The notes under the pieces: generated by a model
Databases searched by the model: none
What the model was told of the DNA's origin: nothing
Seen by the model: the letters and a program-made list of their open reading frames with translations, nothing else
Program-made: the position numbers and the translations under genes
Shown: piece by piece, positions 49,887 to 62,420 of the stretch
Numbering within the stretch: the stretch's first letter is position 1
How the letters are laid out: each line of letters begins with the position of its first letter
NCBI GenBank assembly: GCA_018907035.1
Contig: JACCIC010000123.1
Span: 1,054,001-1,118,000 of the forward strand
Direction of reading: 5' to 3'
Origin: Sycobia sp. Sy_11
Taxonomy: Eukaryota > Arthropoda > Insecta > Hymenoptera > Epichrysomallidae
DNA: 64,000 nt

Positions 49887-50801
49887 AGAGCTAGAGAATA
49901 ACATTTCAGCCGGCCTATTACGTTCCAGGTCCGCAAGGGAAATTGGAAGGCTCGAGACCCCTTCGCTTTTTATTCCCCATCGGCTCAACGGAAATGTATA
50001 GACGCATGTATTCGAGCCTGTACCACTACGCTTTGCGCCATGGTGGAAGAGCGGACCTCCCGACGCTCCTTTGGCGCCCGACACAAGGCGGGTCGCAGGG
50101 TGACAGAGAGCGGGGGATGGGTGGATAGGACACCCTTTGATCTTCGTTTGCTGGAAAAGCTTTTCTGCGTACATCTACGCGCAGGGCGCCGGGCTACGAT
50201 AAATGAATAAAGAACGAGGACGCGCGGCTTTGTCACCTTCAGCCTTTGCTTTCGGAGAAGCCGCGCCTACTAAGGACGCATAAAACTGACTCGCGGGTAG
50301 CCGCTAATTGCAAACCCGCGAAAAGCGCTCGGCCCACCCAATGTTTAAGCTTACAACGACGTTCGAGTGGCTTGAAATATTCCACGGCGAAGAAAATCGA
50401 AGTTCGTCTTGCGACAGCTCGAGCTGCCTTAATTAATTCGAGTTCTGCGACTAATAAGCTTCCTCGAGAATGAAAAAAGGCTTGGAGCGACTTCCTCCCC
50501 CTTGTAGAGACGAGTTTCTTGGACTGAATAAATTTTTCATTGGAGTGTACAGCCTCGTTCGAAAGAATATATCGAGCTAAGGGTATTTTTATTCGTTGTC
50601 TCGCGAGCGACGGAAAATTATCTCGAGTGTGGAGATTTACAAAGCCATCTGAATAACCCCTCCCTCGCATCCGAGCTTTGGAGCACCATCAGCCACGATA
50701 TTATCGTCAATCGCCCCACCGTTTTACCGCTTTTACCAATTTCAATGAAAGTCAAGTGTCTTCTCCCTCGAAGCACGGCCTCACCGTTCCTGCGAAGCTA
50801 A
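49700..50801 (-). other. spacer between pan exon P1 and the Tigger-derived gene
   Basis: Moderately GC-rich; contains an (AG)n run (49834-49884, CT on the sense strand) 135 bp upstream of the P1 acceptor. The open frames in it show no recognisable protein features. Confidence 0.5.
49834..49884. repeat. (AG)n microsatellite
   Basis: About 25 AG units; CT on the pan sense strand just upstream of exon P1. Confidence 0.95.
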
Positions 50802-52142
50802 TTAGTCCAGCGCACAAACGCGGAGCTCGGTGCGGGAGGGAACAACGAAGGTCGCCCTTCCCTCCTCTTCTTCCTCCCGTCCCTGTGCCCCCTTCCGTGC
50901 CGCTCGCCCCTCTCGACTACCCCCTCGGACTTGTTTCCATAACCCGCGATCGATAAGCAAAACGTTTTCTCTGCCACGGCTTACTATAAAGATAGCGGTG
51001 GCGCGCATTGCCCTGACCGCCAGCAGAAAGCTGGGATCCAGGGGCTCGGCTTCCATCCACCTCAGCACCCGTGATAGAAGCTCCACGACCTCCCTGGCTT
51101 TGGGCGCCTGGCTCTCCTGCTGCTCCTCCTCTTCCTCGTCGTGCCGCTGCTCCTGCTCCTCCGTTTTGTCGATGCACCGTGCGTATTCGCTCTCTACGTC
51201 CAGAAACCAGCTCCGGATCTCCTCCCGGCCCACCCGCAGCCCATTGTCCAGAGCCAGCCGGCGGAGTTCGCCTCCGAGCTCGAGCTCCTCCCAAAAGTTT
51301 TCCGACTCCTCCGAAGCAACCTCGGCGCAGTCCATGGCGGCGGCGGCGTCATCCCTGCCCCAGCACCGGCCGAAGGTTTCCGGCCGAACGCTCAGCCAAG
51401 CGCCGTGCAGCCCCGCGAACGCCTCCTTCAGCGAAAACTTCTTGACGTACACGTCCAGCGACGAGGGCATTCTCCGCACCTGATCCTCCGACGCCTCCGC
51501 CTTCTCCTCTCCCAGCATCTGCGCCTCGGCCAGGGCGTCGCGCAGTAGACGGGCCGCCAGGCTCACTCGCAGCTCTCTCGCAACCAGTCCGGGCCGTAGC
51601 CGAGCCTTGGCCACGGGCAGCAGCCTCACCAGGCCGTCGGCGCTGATGCAGTCGCGCGCGTGCGGCAGATTCTCGGCCTCCTCGGCTACGAGCACAGCGC
51701 CGCCGGGGTGCAGAGCCGCCGCGGTCGGTGCGAACTCGTGGTGGAACCACCAGAGGAAGAGCTCCGCAGTGAGTCGGCCTCGGCCCCCGCCCGCGTAGAC
51801 CACGGGCTGGCTGAGCATATTGACGCGCTCGAGGCAGCCAGGCCGCCACTCGGGTCCTACCACCAGAAGGCGCGTGCGGTGCCGGCCCTCGCAGTCAGCC
51901 GCACCCAGCACCCAGACGCGCTCGGCCGTGGCGCCCGCGCGGCGACGCCCCGGCAGATCGCGCCAATCGAGGAAGAGCACGTGCGCCAAATAGACTCGCG
52001 AGCGCTCGCGGTCGTTGAGCCGCGGCGTGCTCTCCTCGAAGGGCGACACAGCGGCAGTGGCGTCGACCGCTGGAACGGAGGCTCTCCGCGCTGGCGAGGA
52101 GGTCGCGGGCTCCGGACCCGGGCCCCGGCTGCCGGGCGACAT
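50802..52142 (-). CDS. domesticated Tigger/Jerky-type (pogo) DDE transposase-derived protein, catalytically dead
   Basis: Single open frame of 446 codons from the first ATG (52142-52140, A at -3), with an in-frame stop upstream at 52211-52209. The order of conserved blocks follows the DDE_1 domain of Tigger/Jerky/CENP-B-like proteins: RVYLAHVLFLDWRDLPG (residues ~49-65), ERVWVLGAADCEGRH (~74-88), LLVVGPEWRPGCLERV, QPVVYAGGGRGRLTAELFLW (~112-131), WFHHEFAP, AVLVAEEAENLP (~149-160), RLLPVAKARLRPG, then KKFSLKEAFAGLHGAW and VRPETFGRCW. At the three catalytic positions Asp is replaced: the NADET motif reads LAHVL, LLDNAP reads VAEEAE, and PMDQG reads PGLVA. The N-terminal HTH and CENP-B DNA-binding domains are absent, and residues 1-48 are low-complexity. 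The C-terminal third is acidic (EEQEQRHDEEEEEQQE). A long intact frame with dead catalysis suggests host domestication. The role is unknown. It shares pan's strand and is probably nested in a pan 5' intron. Confidence 0.8.
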   Translation of the reverse strand: MSPGSRGPGPEPATSSPARRASVPAVDATAAVSPFEESTPRLNDRERSRVYLAHVLFLDWRDLPGRRRAGATAERVWVLGAADCEGRHRTRLLVVGPEWRPGCLERVNMLSQPVVYAGGGRGRLTAELFLWWFHHEFAPTAAALHPGGAVLVAEEAENLPHARDCISADGLVRLLPVAKARLRPGLVARELRVSLAARLLRDALAEAQMLGEEKAEASEDQVRRMPSSLDVYVKKFSLKEAFAGLHGAWLSVRPETFGRCWGRDDAAAAMDCAEVASEESENFWEELELGGELRRLALDNGLRVGREEIRSWFLDVESEYARCIDKTEEQEQRHDEEEEEQQESQAPKAREVVELLSRVLRWMEAEPLDPSFLLAVRAMRATAIFIVSRGRENVLLIDRGLWKQVRGGSREGRAARKGAQGREEEEEGRATFVVPSRTELRVCALD

Positions 52143-55100
52143 TCTGCGCCCGAGCACTGACACTTGCGGACGACGCGCGGCTGTCGGCGAGCGCGACGCG
52201 CGGCCCCGCTACCGAACGATGACTGAGTAGCGGTGGCTGCGACGCGGCTGTCAAAGGCCGGGAAGCGGGCTAGAAGGCTTTGATGTGCCGACGCTCGGTG
52301 CGCACAAAGCAAAGGCTGCCGTTCCGCCGGCACTCCGGCCTCGTCGGCGGGAAGCGCGGCGCGCGCTCGCGGCCCGGGGAGCCGGGAGCGACTGCGCGGG
52401 GACGTGGCCAGGACTAGGGGAATGAGGGGGACTAGCGGCTGGATGGAACAGCCTGCGCGACTCCTGCGAGGCAAAGAGAGGACGAAACTGCGGGCGAAGC
52501 GGCGTGGTCCGTCCTTTGCTCCTCGGCGTAAACCAGCGAAGGGCTTTTGGCCTTTAGTACGAATAGTACATTGCGCCCGTACACCTTGTCTCGCGACAAT
52601 CTCCGCAATAAATGATTTATTGATCGTATAAGTTTACCTCTCTTGTTTTAGAATATGAATATTTGCATAAGGAGATTGGGCCGTTTGGATATGTGTATAT
52701 GAAATTTTTTTTTAATTTAAATCAGAACTAATTCTGAAGAATACTTCGTTTAAAAATATTTTCTCAATCACCTGCTATGTCTAGCTGTAACTAGCCTGTT
52801 TCGAAAATAATTTTTTAATGTATATAATTACAAAATAGATTGTAATTCTTATGATTTTTCAGGTTATATAAAGTTTTATTCAATTATATTTATAGTATTT
52901 AATGTTTTTCGATTCAAATTCCATGACTTGTACGAACATATAAAATCAGAAAGGCAAATTCTTACCTTCTGTATTCTTATATTCTATGTCCATGTACAAG
53001 TACAAAAAACTAACAAATTTTCCAAATTTTAATTTAGCATCAAAATAGCAAAAAATAGTCAAACTCGAAATTTGAAAAGTTTGAAGTGGTTTATTTATTT
53101 TAAGTATTTCAATAACTTTTTCATTGTTGAAATACTTAAAAAAATTTTAACACGAGTTTTACCTTTTTATATATATTTAAGGAATCAAATATATTATAAA
53201 TATTATCAATGGAATATCAACACAGAATAAGAAAAAATATAACTTTTTGGTGCGTTTGTTAAATGAAAAATATAATATCACGCATTTACTAAACATAATA
53301 CTTAAAGTACAAAATGTCAACTTAAATGCGTGAATCTACTTTGAATAAAAAATCCAATACATTATGCCTGATTGTTGATCAACTTATTATTAAAAACTTT
53401 TAAACAAACCTTAAATATTAAGGTTTAAAAGACAACGTGCTAATATATCGAATATATTGATCACTCATAACTTTCCATTAATTTTTAGATCCAACTGAAA
53501 ATAAAAAAATACTCTTATGAAGATGAAACAATAGGGTTAAAGCTCAAGAGTTGAATAAACATTTGACTAATATTTCCACCTACTGAAAGACTGCTTTATA
53601 TCCATTAATAGCAAGCAGAATATACAGTAAAAAGACTTGCTATGGGAAAATTATGGTTTTATTACTAATAGTTTAAAAAATGGCTGACCTATATTTTAAT
53701 AATCCTTTTTTTTTATTTTTCAATCCTTCGCTGTATGTGAACTATGCTTATCGATTTTTATTTAAGATTAATGGAATATTATTATTATTTCATTCTATTT
53801 GAAATCCATTATTTAAACATTATAATGCTCTACTACTTTTTCTTTTCGCTTTCTAGTCCATATGGCATTTTTGTTAGGAGGTACTAAATTTTCACTTACT
53901 ATTAAGAGATGGCGAATTATTTGAATTTATACATGTAGATTAATTTTTTTTTTTTTTTATATACAATCTCGATTCTATAACGTTGTTGACGGCTGTGAAC
54001 GAATAATGTCAAATGAACTATAAATCTTTGAATAGCATAGAAAAGAAATAGCTAGTAGGATATCATGTATATCAGAATATTCCGCGAGTATGTCGGAAAA
54101 TTCGCATGATTTTCCACAGTCTAACTTTTGTCTTTGAGATTTGAAGCACGTACTTCTGCACGACTGCGGCCTATAATTCATCTAGCCGTTAGAGTTCGTC
54201 GGCTGAGCACTTGCACCTCCCCCATTCCGTTGCAGCAGCGTTATATAACATAAAGTATTCAGATAATTACACCTCCAATTAACGAGTACAAGATTTGAGC
54301 ATATGTGCGTAAGCTCCGGCTCGCTCGTTTGCTTATGAATTCGTACGAATTTACACTGAATAAGCGCACATATTCAATAAAGTTCGATCACTCGCATACC
54401 AGGCTAATTCCCCCCCCCCTCTCTCACTCACTCTCTTGCTCTTGCACTGTCGTTGTTTTCCATTAAACGACAAGCAGCCAAAGAAAATTTCTAATCTCAT
54501 TAGCTTTATATTTATCGATATCAGTTGCTTAATATGACTAAATTACAGTTAACTCGATATTAATTTAAGTTCGGTAACTAATTTATGCTCGGTAGAATTG
54601 CCTGATAATTATTCCCGAATATGCATCTATATTTTTCAACATACACAATTAAAAGAATCGGACGAGTGATTGCATTTAATTTATAAATAGATTTTAAAGC
54701 CAGCACAGCTTCAAGAGTGCCAAAAGCACTTGGTCAAATATTTATAATTATGAATTATTCGTATTGCTCTAGCTTAAATCAATAAATAGAAATATCAATT
54801 GCTTTACCCATCGTTAACTATAATTAACATCTAAATTTGCCTATCTAGATTATCGATTAAATTTGTTGACAATTGACCAAAATAAATATTGAAATCGAGT
54901 GTATCACCAATCTTCTTTGGTTCGTCAAAACAGATGTCGAGATTAATTTATCTTTTTACTTGCTTGTCTAAATATGCCTTTAGCTCTAAATAATCGCTTA
55001 AATTGTTCAACTGAATCTCCGTTCAAAGATAATTGTTTTGAGGAAAGATTTTATAATTATTAAATCAAAGTCTTAACGTTGTACGTGCATTCTTCATTAT

Positions 55101-55300
55101 TTGATCGCGATTGAGCAGCGTACATATAGAAGCCGAGTAGTGACAAGATACATCCATAGAATTCTCTAAAATTGAGAGTGAAGAAGCACCAGCGGCGACT
55201 AAACTGCTCTGACACCTAAAAGAACCGAAAACCACCATAAGCAGTCGAAGACATTGTCGACGCCTCATCGGTCGTACGACCGCGTCTGCGCAACGCGTCG
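52143..55300. other. upstream region of the Tigger-derived gene, then AT-rich DNA
   Basis: 52143-52580 is a GC-rich, CpG-rich block immediately 5' of the gene and a plausible promoter or 5' UTR. 52.6-55.0 kb is AT-rich with no recognised feature. Confidence 0.4.
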
Positions 55301-56140
55301 AGAATCGAAGTCGACTTCGCTGCGCACTTAGCCTCCTCTGGAAGCGCGTCCGTCCCGCTTTTCCCAGAGGGCAGGGAGGGGGCGCCGAATCGAGCCGTTG
55401 GAGGCAGCGACCAACCCCAAGCCGAGTTGCCGGGGCAACGGGGAGGCGTAGGCGCCACCGGGGGCTCCGCGCCGAGACCGGGCCGAGCCTCGCCGGGTGG
55501 GGGCGCGAGACTCGCCCCACGTCCCCTCCGCCGCCTCTGCCCGCAGCTTCCCCCGTCCGCCGCGTCTCCGCGCAGATCTCCGAATAATCATCCCCCGGGC
55601 ATTATTCACGCGCCGGTTCACAGCGGCCTCGCGGAGGAGACCGAGCGCGTCTTGCCCTCCGGGAAGTCGGGGGATAGGGCCGCACGATTGGTCACAGCAT
55701 CGGGGTTGCTCCAGCCGTGAATTGGACCGGGGAGGGGGCTTGCTCTCCTCGGTTTCCCGCACCCCCTTCGACCCCCGGTTTTTCTCCCCGGCCGGCCGTT
55801 ATCGATGCCGAGGGCGCCGCGTCGATTCAAGGGGAGAGGGAGCGAGAAGGCGATGGTGGAAAGCCGTGGGAGGGGGCGAGTGAGGGCGCGTGGCGGGGTT
55901 TGAGTGGAGGCTGCGACCAATCCGAAGGAGTCGTCGTCATGGCTACCAGCGATGGGGCGCCTGCGTCGTTGTCCAGGTCGGTCCGCGAGAGGCGCCACGG
56001 CGCACGGCGTCTGAGTAGCGCGCGCACTCTCCGTTGCTTGCTCGGAAGCCGGCGAGATGGAAAAGGGAAAGAGATTATGCGACAGGGGTTAGAAAGAGCG
56101 CTGGAAAGTACGGACTGCACCACCCGTAGTTTTACCTAGA
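55300..56140. promoter_or_regulatory. GC/CpG-rich island, candidate promoter
   Basis: A sharp GC-rich block in AT-rich surroundings with open frames on both strands in several frames. This is the signature of composition rather than coding. No protein motif recognised. It could be a transcription start region for pan or an unseen gene (inference). Confidence 0.3.
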
Positions 56141-56841
56141 CGAAATTTCGCTTAACCCACTTTCCGAAGACGGTCAGCTTTGATGAAAACTGAAAACATT
56201 TTGATTTTATCCGAGATCGCGAATCGCTACTGCAATGGCAAAATATTACTTTATTACTCTCAGTACGATTCAATATTTATATGGACCCTACAAAGCATCT
56301 CGTATATTATCTGAGCATTTTCATTTTCATTCGGAATTGACCAATATACCAATGGCAAGATTGCGTGCATTCTGAGTGACTGATAAGTTTCTTAAAGTGA
56401 AAACAAAACCATGATTGTATTTTAAATGATTCAATCACTGATTTCATATAAAATTAAAGATATCGGGATATTTGATCATTTTATGCACATCTGTGACCGA
56501 TTCAATATGTAGAATAGATAAATAAATCACTGAATAGTTCAAGATTAAACGTGCACTAGGTAGACTTTACAACGTTAGAAAAACTTTACTGTATCGATGC
56601 AATTTTTCGACGATGCTGAATACTACGAACTTAACTACCGTGGCATTCATTGCTCAAAATGCTGCCATTTATATAATTTCGCTTTCATAATTCTAAATAA
56701 GATTATGATTAAAACGAATTTTCTACAATCTTGTAAAATCCTAATGAATAGTTTAGGTTTCTTAAAATTTGAATTTGACCGCTCTAGTATGTGTCATTTA
56801 TTAAAACATGACTAGATTAATTATTTTAAGATAATCAATAG

Positions 56842-57025
56842 ATGATTGTTGATATAAATAGTAAATATGAATATGATATTTGGGATTGTTCTTGTGTAAA
56901 GGCATTTTTCAAATCACATAGTGGAATATTTTATATTTATTTTGGGATTATCAGAGCTAATGTTGTCTATAGTGAAAAAAAAACAATATTCACAGCAGAA
57001 ATTTTAATTGTCCAACATCATCCTG
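56842..57025 (+). CDS. orphan exon-like open frame
   Basis: Acceptor-like AATCAATAG|ATG, 61 codons open, then a strong donor ATCATCCTG|GTAAGAAA in phase 1. The reading includes YDIWDCSCVKAFFKSHSGIF, YIYFGIIRANVVYSEKK and IFTAEILIVQHHPG, which is more protein-like than nearby chance frames. No partner exon was found and I cannot name the family. It may be an exon of a gene transcribed on the plus strand or a pseudo-exon. Confidence 0.3.
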
Positions 57026-60000
57026 GTAAGAAAGGATAGATGTTTTAGTAAAATCTTTCACTGAAATTGACTAAACTTTTTACTAATTGTAAGATATACG
57101 TGGCTTATGAGACATTTTACTTTAATGTAATTCATAGTTACTAAATATATTTATTTTAAATAAAACTTCTATTACAATTAGTAGAATATGTATACTAAAT
57201 TTTCTCACAATGCAAGTATGTCTCTTTATTAATAGATAAATAGTAATTTTCATAAAAAACTTTTCGCCGTGTACAAAATACTCTTTAGAAGAAGCTTAAT
57301 TTAAAAAGTTTAACAATTTTTTCTAAAGAGTTTAATGAAATGGGTACAAATGTTAGGATAAAAAAAGCATCCTATTAAAACAGTATTGTGTTGCAAATAG
57401 ATAAAATTTTTTTTTTAAAATCATTTGTATTTTTAACCCTTCATATAGTTATTAATTGACCTTTTTAAATAATAAGTTATCAAACAATTACATTGAATAA
57501 ATAAAATATTTTTCTCATTTAATATAAACGTTATAACATTTAAAAATAATATCTTTCGAAAAAGATAATTATTAAAGAAATGCCTAATAAATAATCTGTA
57601 TGGCCTGAAGATCAATCGGTTGCGACTGAAATTTAACGAGGTAAATTCAATTATATCTCCCAAATGAGATTCACTTACGATTACTATACCTTTTTGATTC
57701 TTCTAATTAAATTTTGTACACTATGTCATTTCATTTCATCAGAGGATTTTTTTTTAATGAAAATCTTTACTTTTAATGACGTATTTAAAGGAAAAAGAAT
57801 TTAGGTTATCCTATCTTTCGTTTCTTCTCCGGTTTCTTAATTATTGTCAATGATTGTAAAATTCATCAAATATATGAAATTCCAATAAACAATAAATGAT
57901 TTTAAAAATTATTAATTTCCTGATGGCATATGTCCATTTAAATTGTTCTGTTTAAATTGTTCTATTTTCTTTGAATCAGATATCAAAACCAGAAGTAAAT
58001 GTTTTGAAGAAAATAATTCGCCTATCTCAACAATATATCGAATTGAATTAGAAATAACTACTTATATAAGTAAAATCGTACTTTATCTTCAAAAAGGAAG
58101 GCGATTCTAAAACTAAAATCTTGTTTATTCAATATCTCTACTAGCTTCGGTCATTATTATTTTTTCTTTTTTATTTTCTTTAACGCCGCTCTATTGATGC
58201 TCCCATATACCGGTACTAATCAGCGACGAAGATCTACGATATGTTTGTGAACAAATCACATGTAAATTCTTACAGCGATGCTTGTGTCAATCGGTCGAGA
58301 CCAGGCAAGCTCAGATTATTATGATTATCATTTATTTTGAAAAGAATTGTAAAAAATAGATTATTATAAAGAAAAATCGTATAATGGAATTTTTATTTAT
58401 GTTACAGAATTGATGAAAAAATATAGAAAATTTTACACCACTGACTACTTACCCAGGGAAGAGCATAATCGCACAACAACCGTCTGACTTGAGAGAGAGA
58501 GAAAGCAAAATTGACAAGTGTACCCATCTAGTTGTTCCCATTATGATTTTATGCTTCAGGCATTACGTAATTATATACAATGGTGAAATGGGCAGATAGA
58601 CAGAGGAAGGTAGGGAGAGAGAGAGAGAGAGAGAGGGAGGGAGGAGGGAGAGAGAGGAAGAGAGGGAAGCGGGTGGTAGTTAGGATGCACAGTGAGAGGG
58701 GAGCAACAGAGCAAGGGCAAACATAAGGGTCTACGCTAACGAATGAAAGCCGGCCTAGCCAATTCGGCAGTACGAAGGTTATAATTTGCTTTTTATGAAT
58801 CCGTCACGTTCGGACGTTTCACTAACGTAAACGTTTATTGGCAGCCCGTCCGGCGTTACCCGGCGCACACGCATCGATCCTGTAATTCAGCGCACTGATC
58901 CTTGTAGCTTTATGGCCGCTTTCCCTCGAACCTCGTTAACAAGTCAACTGGTTTAATCCTTCCACAGCGTCGCGCGTTTCTTAGCCCTTTCGTCTTTCCG
59001 CTCCCACAAATTATTAGTATCCGGTTTAATGACTCCCAATGCAGGAAACGTAGAGCCTCCCTGCATTTTCTTTCTTCCTCGTCCGGGAGCACAAGAGAAG
59101 AATTCGTAGTTCCATCCCCGGATATGAGTTTTCCACCAAACGATCCGCCAACTTGAGAATTTTCTCGGCCTCGCCAATCCAACACTTTCACCGAAACTTG
59201 TAGAGGTCGATATAACTTTATACTTCCAGCGCGTCAGATCTTATTTGTAAGTTCGGGAGAAGTTTCTCGCCAAGCGCGCCCGCGAAAGCATCGAATTCGC
59301 TCCCCCCCAGTCTGGCTCTGTCATTTTCGATGTTAGCACCTTGGCCTCTTTCGCGCGAAAATACGAAGTGTTGCTCGCTGATTCGATTATTCGAGCTGCT
59401 CATCGAGCCTAACATCTCCGCCTTTTCTCTCGCTACCTCAGCCGCGGATGGCGACTTGGAAACCATCAGAAAAAAGTTTCGCTCGAGGGCGGTCCAACGT
59501 GTATTTCAATTTTCAACGAGTGCATTCGAATGAACGTATGCTCGTCGAATGTAATTTGTCCGAAGGAAAAGCCGAGATATAATTGTATAAGATGTACGAG
59601 CGGGAGGAGGGCTTAGAGAGGGAAGGTAGAGGAAGCCCAAACCAGGGTAGCACAAGAGAATACTCGTGAAGGCGAGTGCTGTAAATGCTTGTCTGAGCCG
59701 GAATAAACCAGCTAGTCCTTGTTTTATAAACAGCTCGACAGGGGCATCTCAACTCGTCCCCATCGTACATATTCGCTCAATCATCGAAGCTCGTGGCAGC
59801 AAACGCAATTAGAGCAAGCCCACACGGGCGACAACGTTTGATTTGAAAAAAGTTGCGCGTGCACGTAACACAAACAAAATTTATTCCCGTTGGTATTTGG
59901 CGCTCTTTTTCTAATTTTTTTCTCTTGCCCGGACGATTTGTGACGAGAATGGTTACTCTCAGTACTAGAATGTAGTAGGTCGTTGTTTCGGAATACGGAT

Positions 60001-60430
60001 TCTTACGATTGTTGCAAATGTAAAGTCCTGATGGATTATATGACATATATGTGACGCCGTTAACGACTAAATGATTAAATTAGTAAATGATCATAACCGA
60101 AGGACAAAATCCAATCTTCGATAAAATATTCTCAATAATAAGAGATTTTATATACACTGGCGCTCTACTAACAAATATACAGGATAACCTCACGACGAAG
60201 TCCACCCTTTTCTATTCTAATTACCGAAGTTCGAGATTACCTATAAACAGCGGTAGGTCGTTTCTAACACAACAATATACTATCAGAACGGTAAAATTCT
60301 CGCTTTATTTCTCAGCAATCGTTTTTCTCCACTTTGAAAAGCTATGCTCTCGAACAATACAAGCAGGAGGAAAATCACGCCTAGTTGCTAACAGCTTTAC
60401 AGCTAAATATATAGTCAATATGCGTGTAAG
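57026..60430. other. non-coding stretch
   Basis: AT-rich to about 58.4 kb, then mixed composition. Contains a GA-rich stretch at about 58615-58670. No gene or RNA recognised. Confidence 0.5.
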
Positions 60431-62420
60431 ATAAGAAAGTGCGCGACTTTCGGAGAAAATCATTCGACTCTTCCATCGCGGTTCGGAGCTCGCCTTATTC
60501 AGCATACCCGGTGACAAATGTGCGACTGAGGTCACCGGACACATGGAGTACGGGGGTGGCTGGGCTTGGGTCGCTGGGTGGTGGGCGACGAGGGCGCGTG
60601 GCGTCGGCAAGATCAAAGGGCGGTGCTCGTCGGGGCGCGGGAAGAGCGGGAGAAAATGAGAGACGAGACGGGGCGGCGGAACGGGTGGGTCGGGCGAGTC
60701 TCCCTTGTTGCGACGCGAAAGGGAGGAGCGGGAAAGAGATGGAGACCGACCGCGCGGGCGATAACGGGCAAATCTGATTTTCGCTTCGCTCGCTGCGACC
60801 CCTCTCACCACCATTGACGCTACGTCCAGACTTGATCGTATACGCTTTTCGGCTACCATAGATCTGAATAACGCTATCGTTGGCAAAAACAATCGAGACA
60901 TGGGACTTACGTCTCTTCGAAAATTCACCGTTACCGTAGCTCGATATCAGTTACAACGCTTGTTCTCACTCGGCCGCATTACGCAGTCTCTCTGAGCGTC
61001 ACACGAAAATACTCGGCGTGGCCGATGCCGACTTCGGCGATCTCGTTCGGGTCTGACGTCGAGAGAAGGAATGGTCCGACGAATCGAGAAACCTGTTCCC
61101 GACATCAAAGCGATCAGCAGCCGCGGTAAGACCGAAATGTCGCTTCAAAAATTTCGCGAATTTTCGCGATCGGGCAAGAGTGGCTGTGAAAGGACGTGAG
61201 GGGAAATGAGAGCCAAAACTTAATTACGAAATTTTCAAAGAACGTGGGAGACGGGGCGAACCGGAAGTAAAAAGACCATCTACGGCAGAAATAGCGAAAA
61301 TTTTTGTATCGTGGTCGAAACGAGGCGCGAGCGGTAGGTGACGACGCTCCGCACTGTTGTGTCGGCAAGAGGAGAGAGAGGGGAGAAGCAGGAGATTTAT
61401 TGCAAACGGCAGAAAAGTGGATTAAAGCGAAAACTGAAGCCGCCCCTCAAGCGTTGTTCTGCGTTTTCGTTTTGACACTTGTGCTTCGCGCCGCGAGTTT
61501 CGAGTGTACGCTTGATTACTACCGTGGTGGCGGCGGTGCGGTGACTTTCCCGTTTCCCACGGCCCATCCGACAAGACACAGATTATTTCGACTGTAGCTT
61601 TCCTTCTTTTCACCCCACTGCCAGTGATTAAATAAAAAGTTATAGATATTTATCTAAATGGCGCGAGTTATTCCGAGTTCATATGCTTGATACTACGTTA
61701 TTGATATATATATATATATAATGAACCGAGCTCGCGGGAGGCAATGTCGAGCAGAAAACCAACACACCGAGTTAGTCAGACAGAGTGCGCCGGGGTAGCC
61801 GGTCCAATCGATCGGTCGACTTGGAGTATACCCGCCGTCGACACAATGGCCACAGCCGGGGTAGGAGCCCCGAGTGCACAGCGTGCGGATCGGAAACGCC
61901 TTATTAGCGAAATGGATACGGCGCGCACATCTCATTTAAAAAAGAGGCGAGGCGCGCGTATATATTGGGGAGAACACGTATCATTGAGTCGGATCTCATC
62001 GCACAAAGAGTATATAGCGATAGCATCGCGCGCATATATACGCGCGTCCAGGCCGCGCGGGCCTCGCGTCGTTCCGGGGCTGCTGCTGCTGCCGTTTTCT
62101 TTCCTCGCTCCTCGACCGACCCTCGCCCCCTCGCGGCTCATTCATCTGTCCCCGGGCTTCCCCCCTCGTTCGGCTCTTAGCAGATTTCGCATTTCACGAG
62201 CGCCCCCTGCGCTGGCTGCGAGAGTATATTTCTGTGAGACATATTGCAGAGTGCTCTCCTATAGCGTGCTCAGCCAAGCTGCGCACTCCTCCTACCGTTT
62301 CTCCCCTCGGACGCATCTTGCGCGTCTTCTCGTGCCTCGTTTGAGATGGGTTGACGGTGACTTTGATTATTTAAAAGTGTATCGCGGGCCATTATTGCGC
62401 TCGCTCGCTCGCTTTTCATT
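60430..62420. promoter_or_regulatory. GC-rich region, candidate promoter or 5' exon area
   Basis: GC/CpG-rich with multiple overlapping open frames on both strands (including a 236-codon plus-strand frame at 61744-62454) that show no conserved-domain look. TATA-like ATATATATATATA occurs around 61705. Position and composition fit a promoter region of pan or a neighbouring gene. Not proven. Confidence 0.3.

Noticed and set aside
51071..52254. Several long open frames on both strands overlapping the Tigger-derived gene
   Set aside because: Shadows of the GC-rich coding frame. Only the 50802-52142 minus frame shows the DDE_1 block order.
55065..56139. Multiple overlapping frames of 100-150 codons in the 55-56 kb GC island
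   Set aside because: Open on both strands because of GC-rich composition; no conserved residues. Treated as a possible promoter island.
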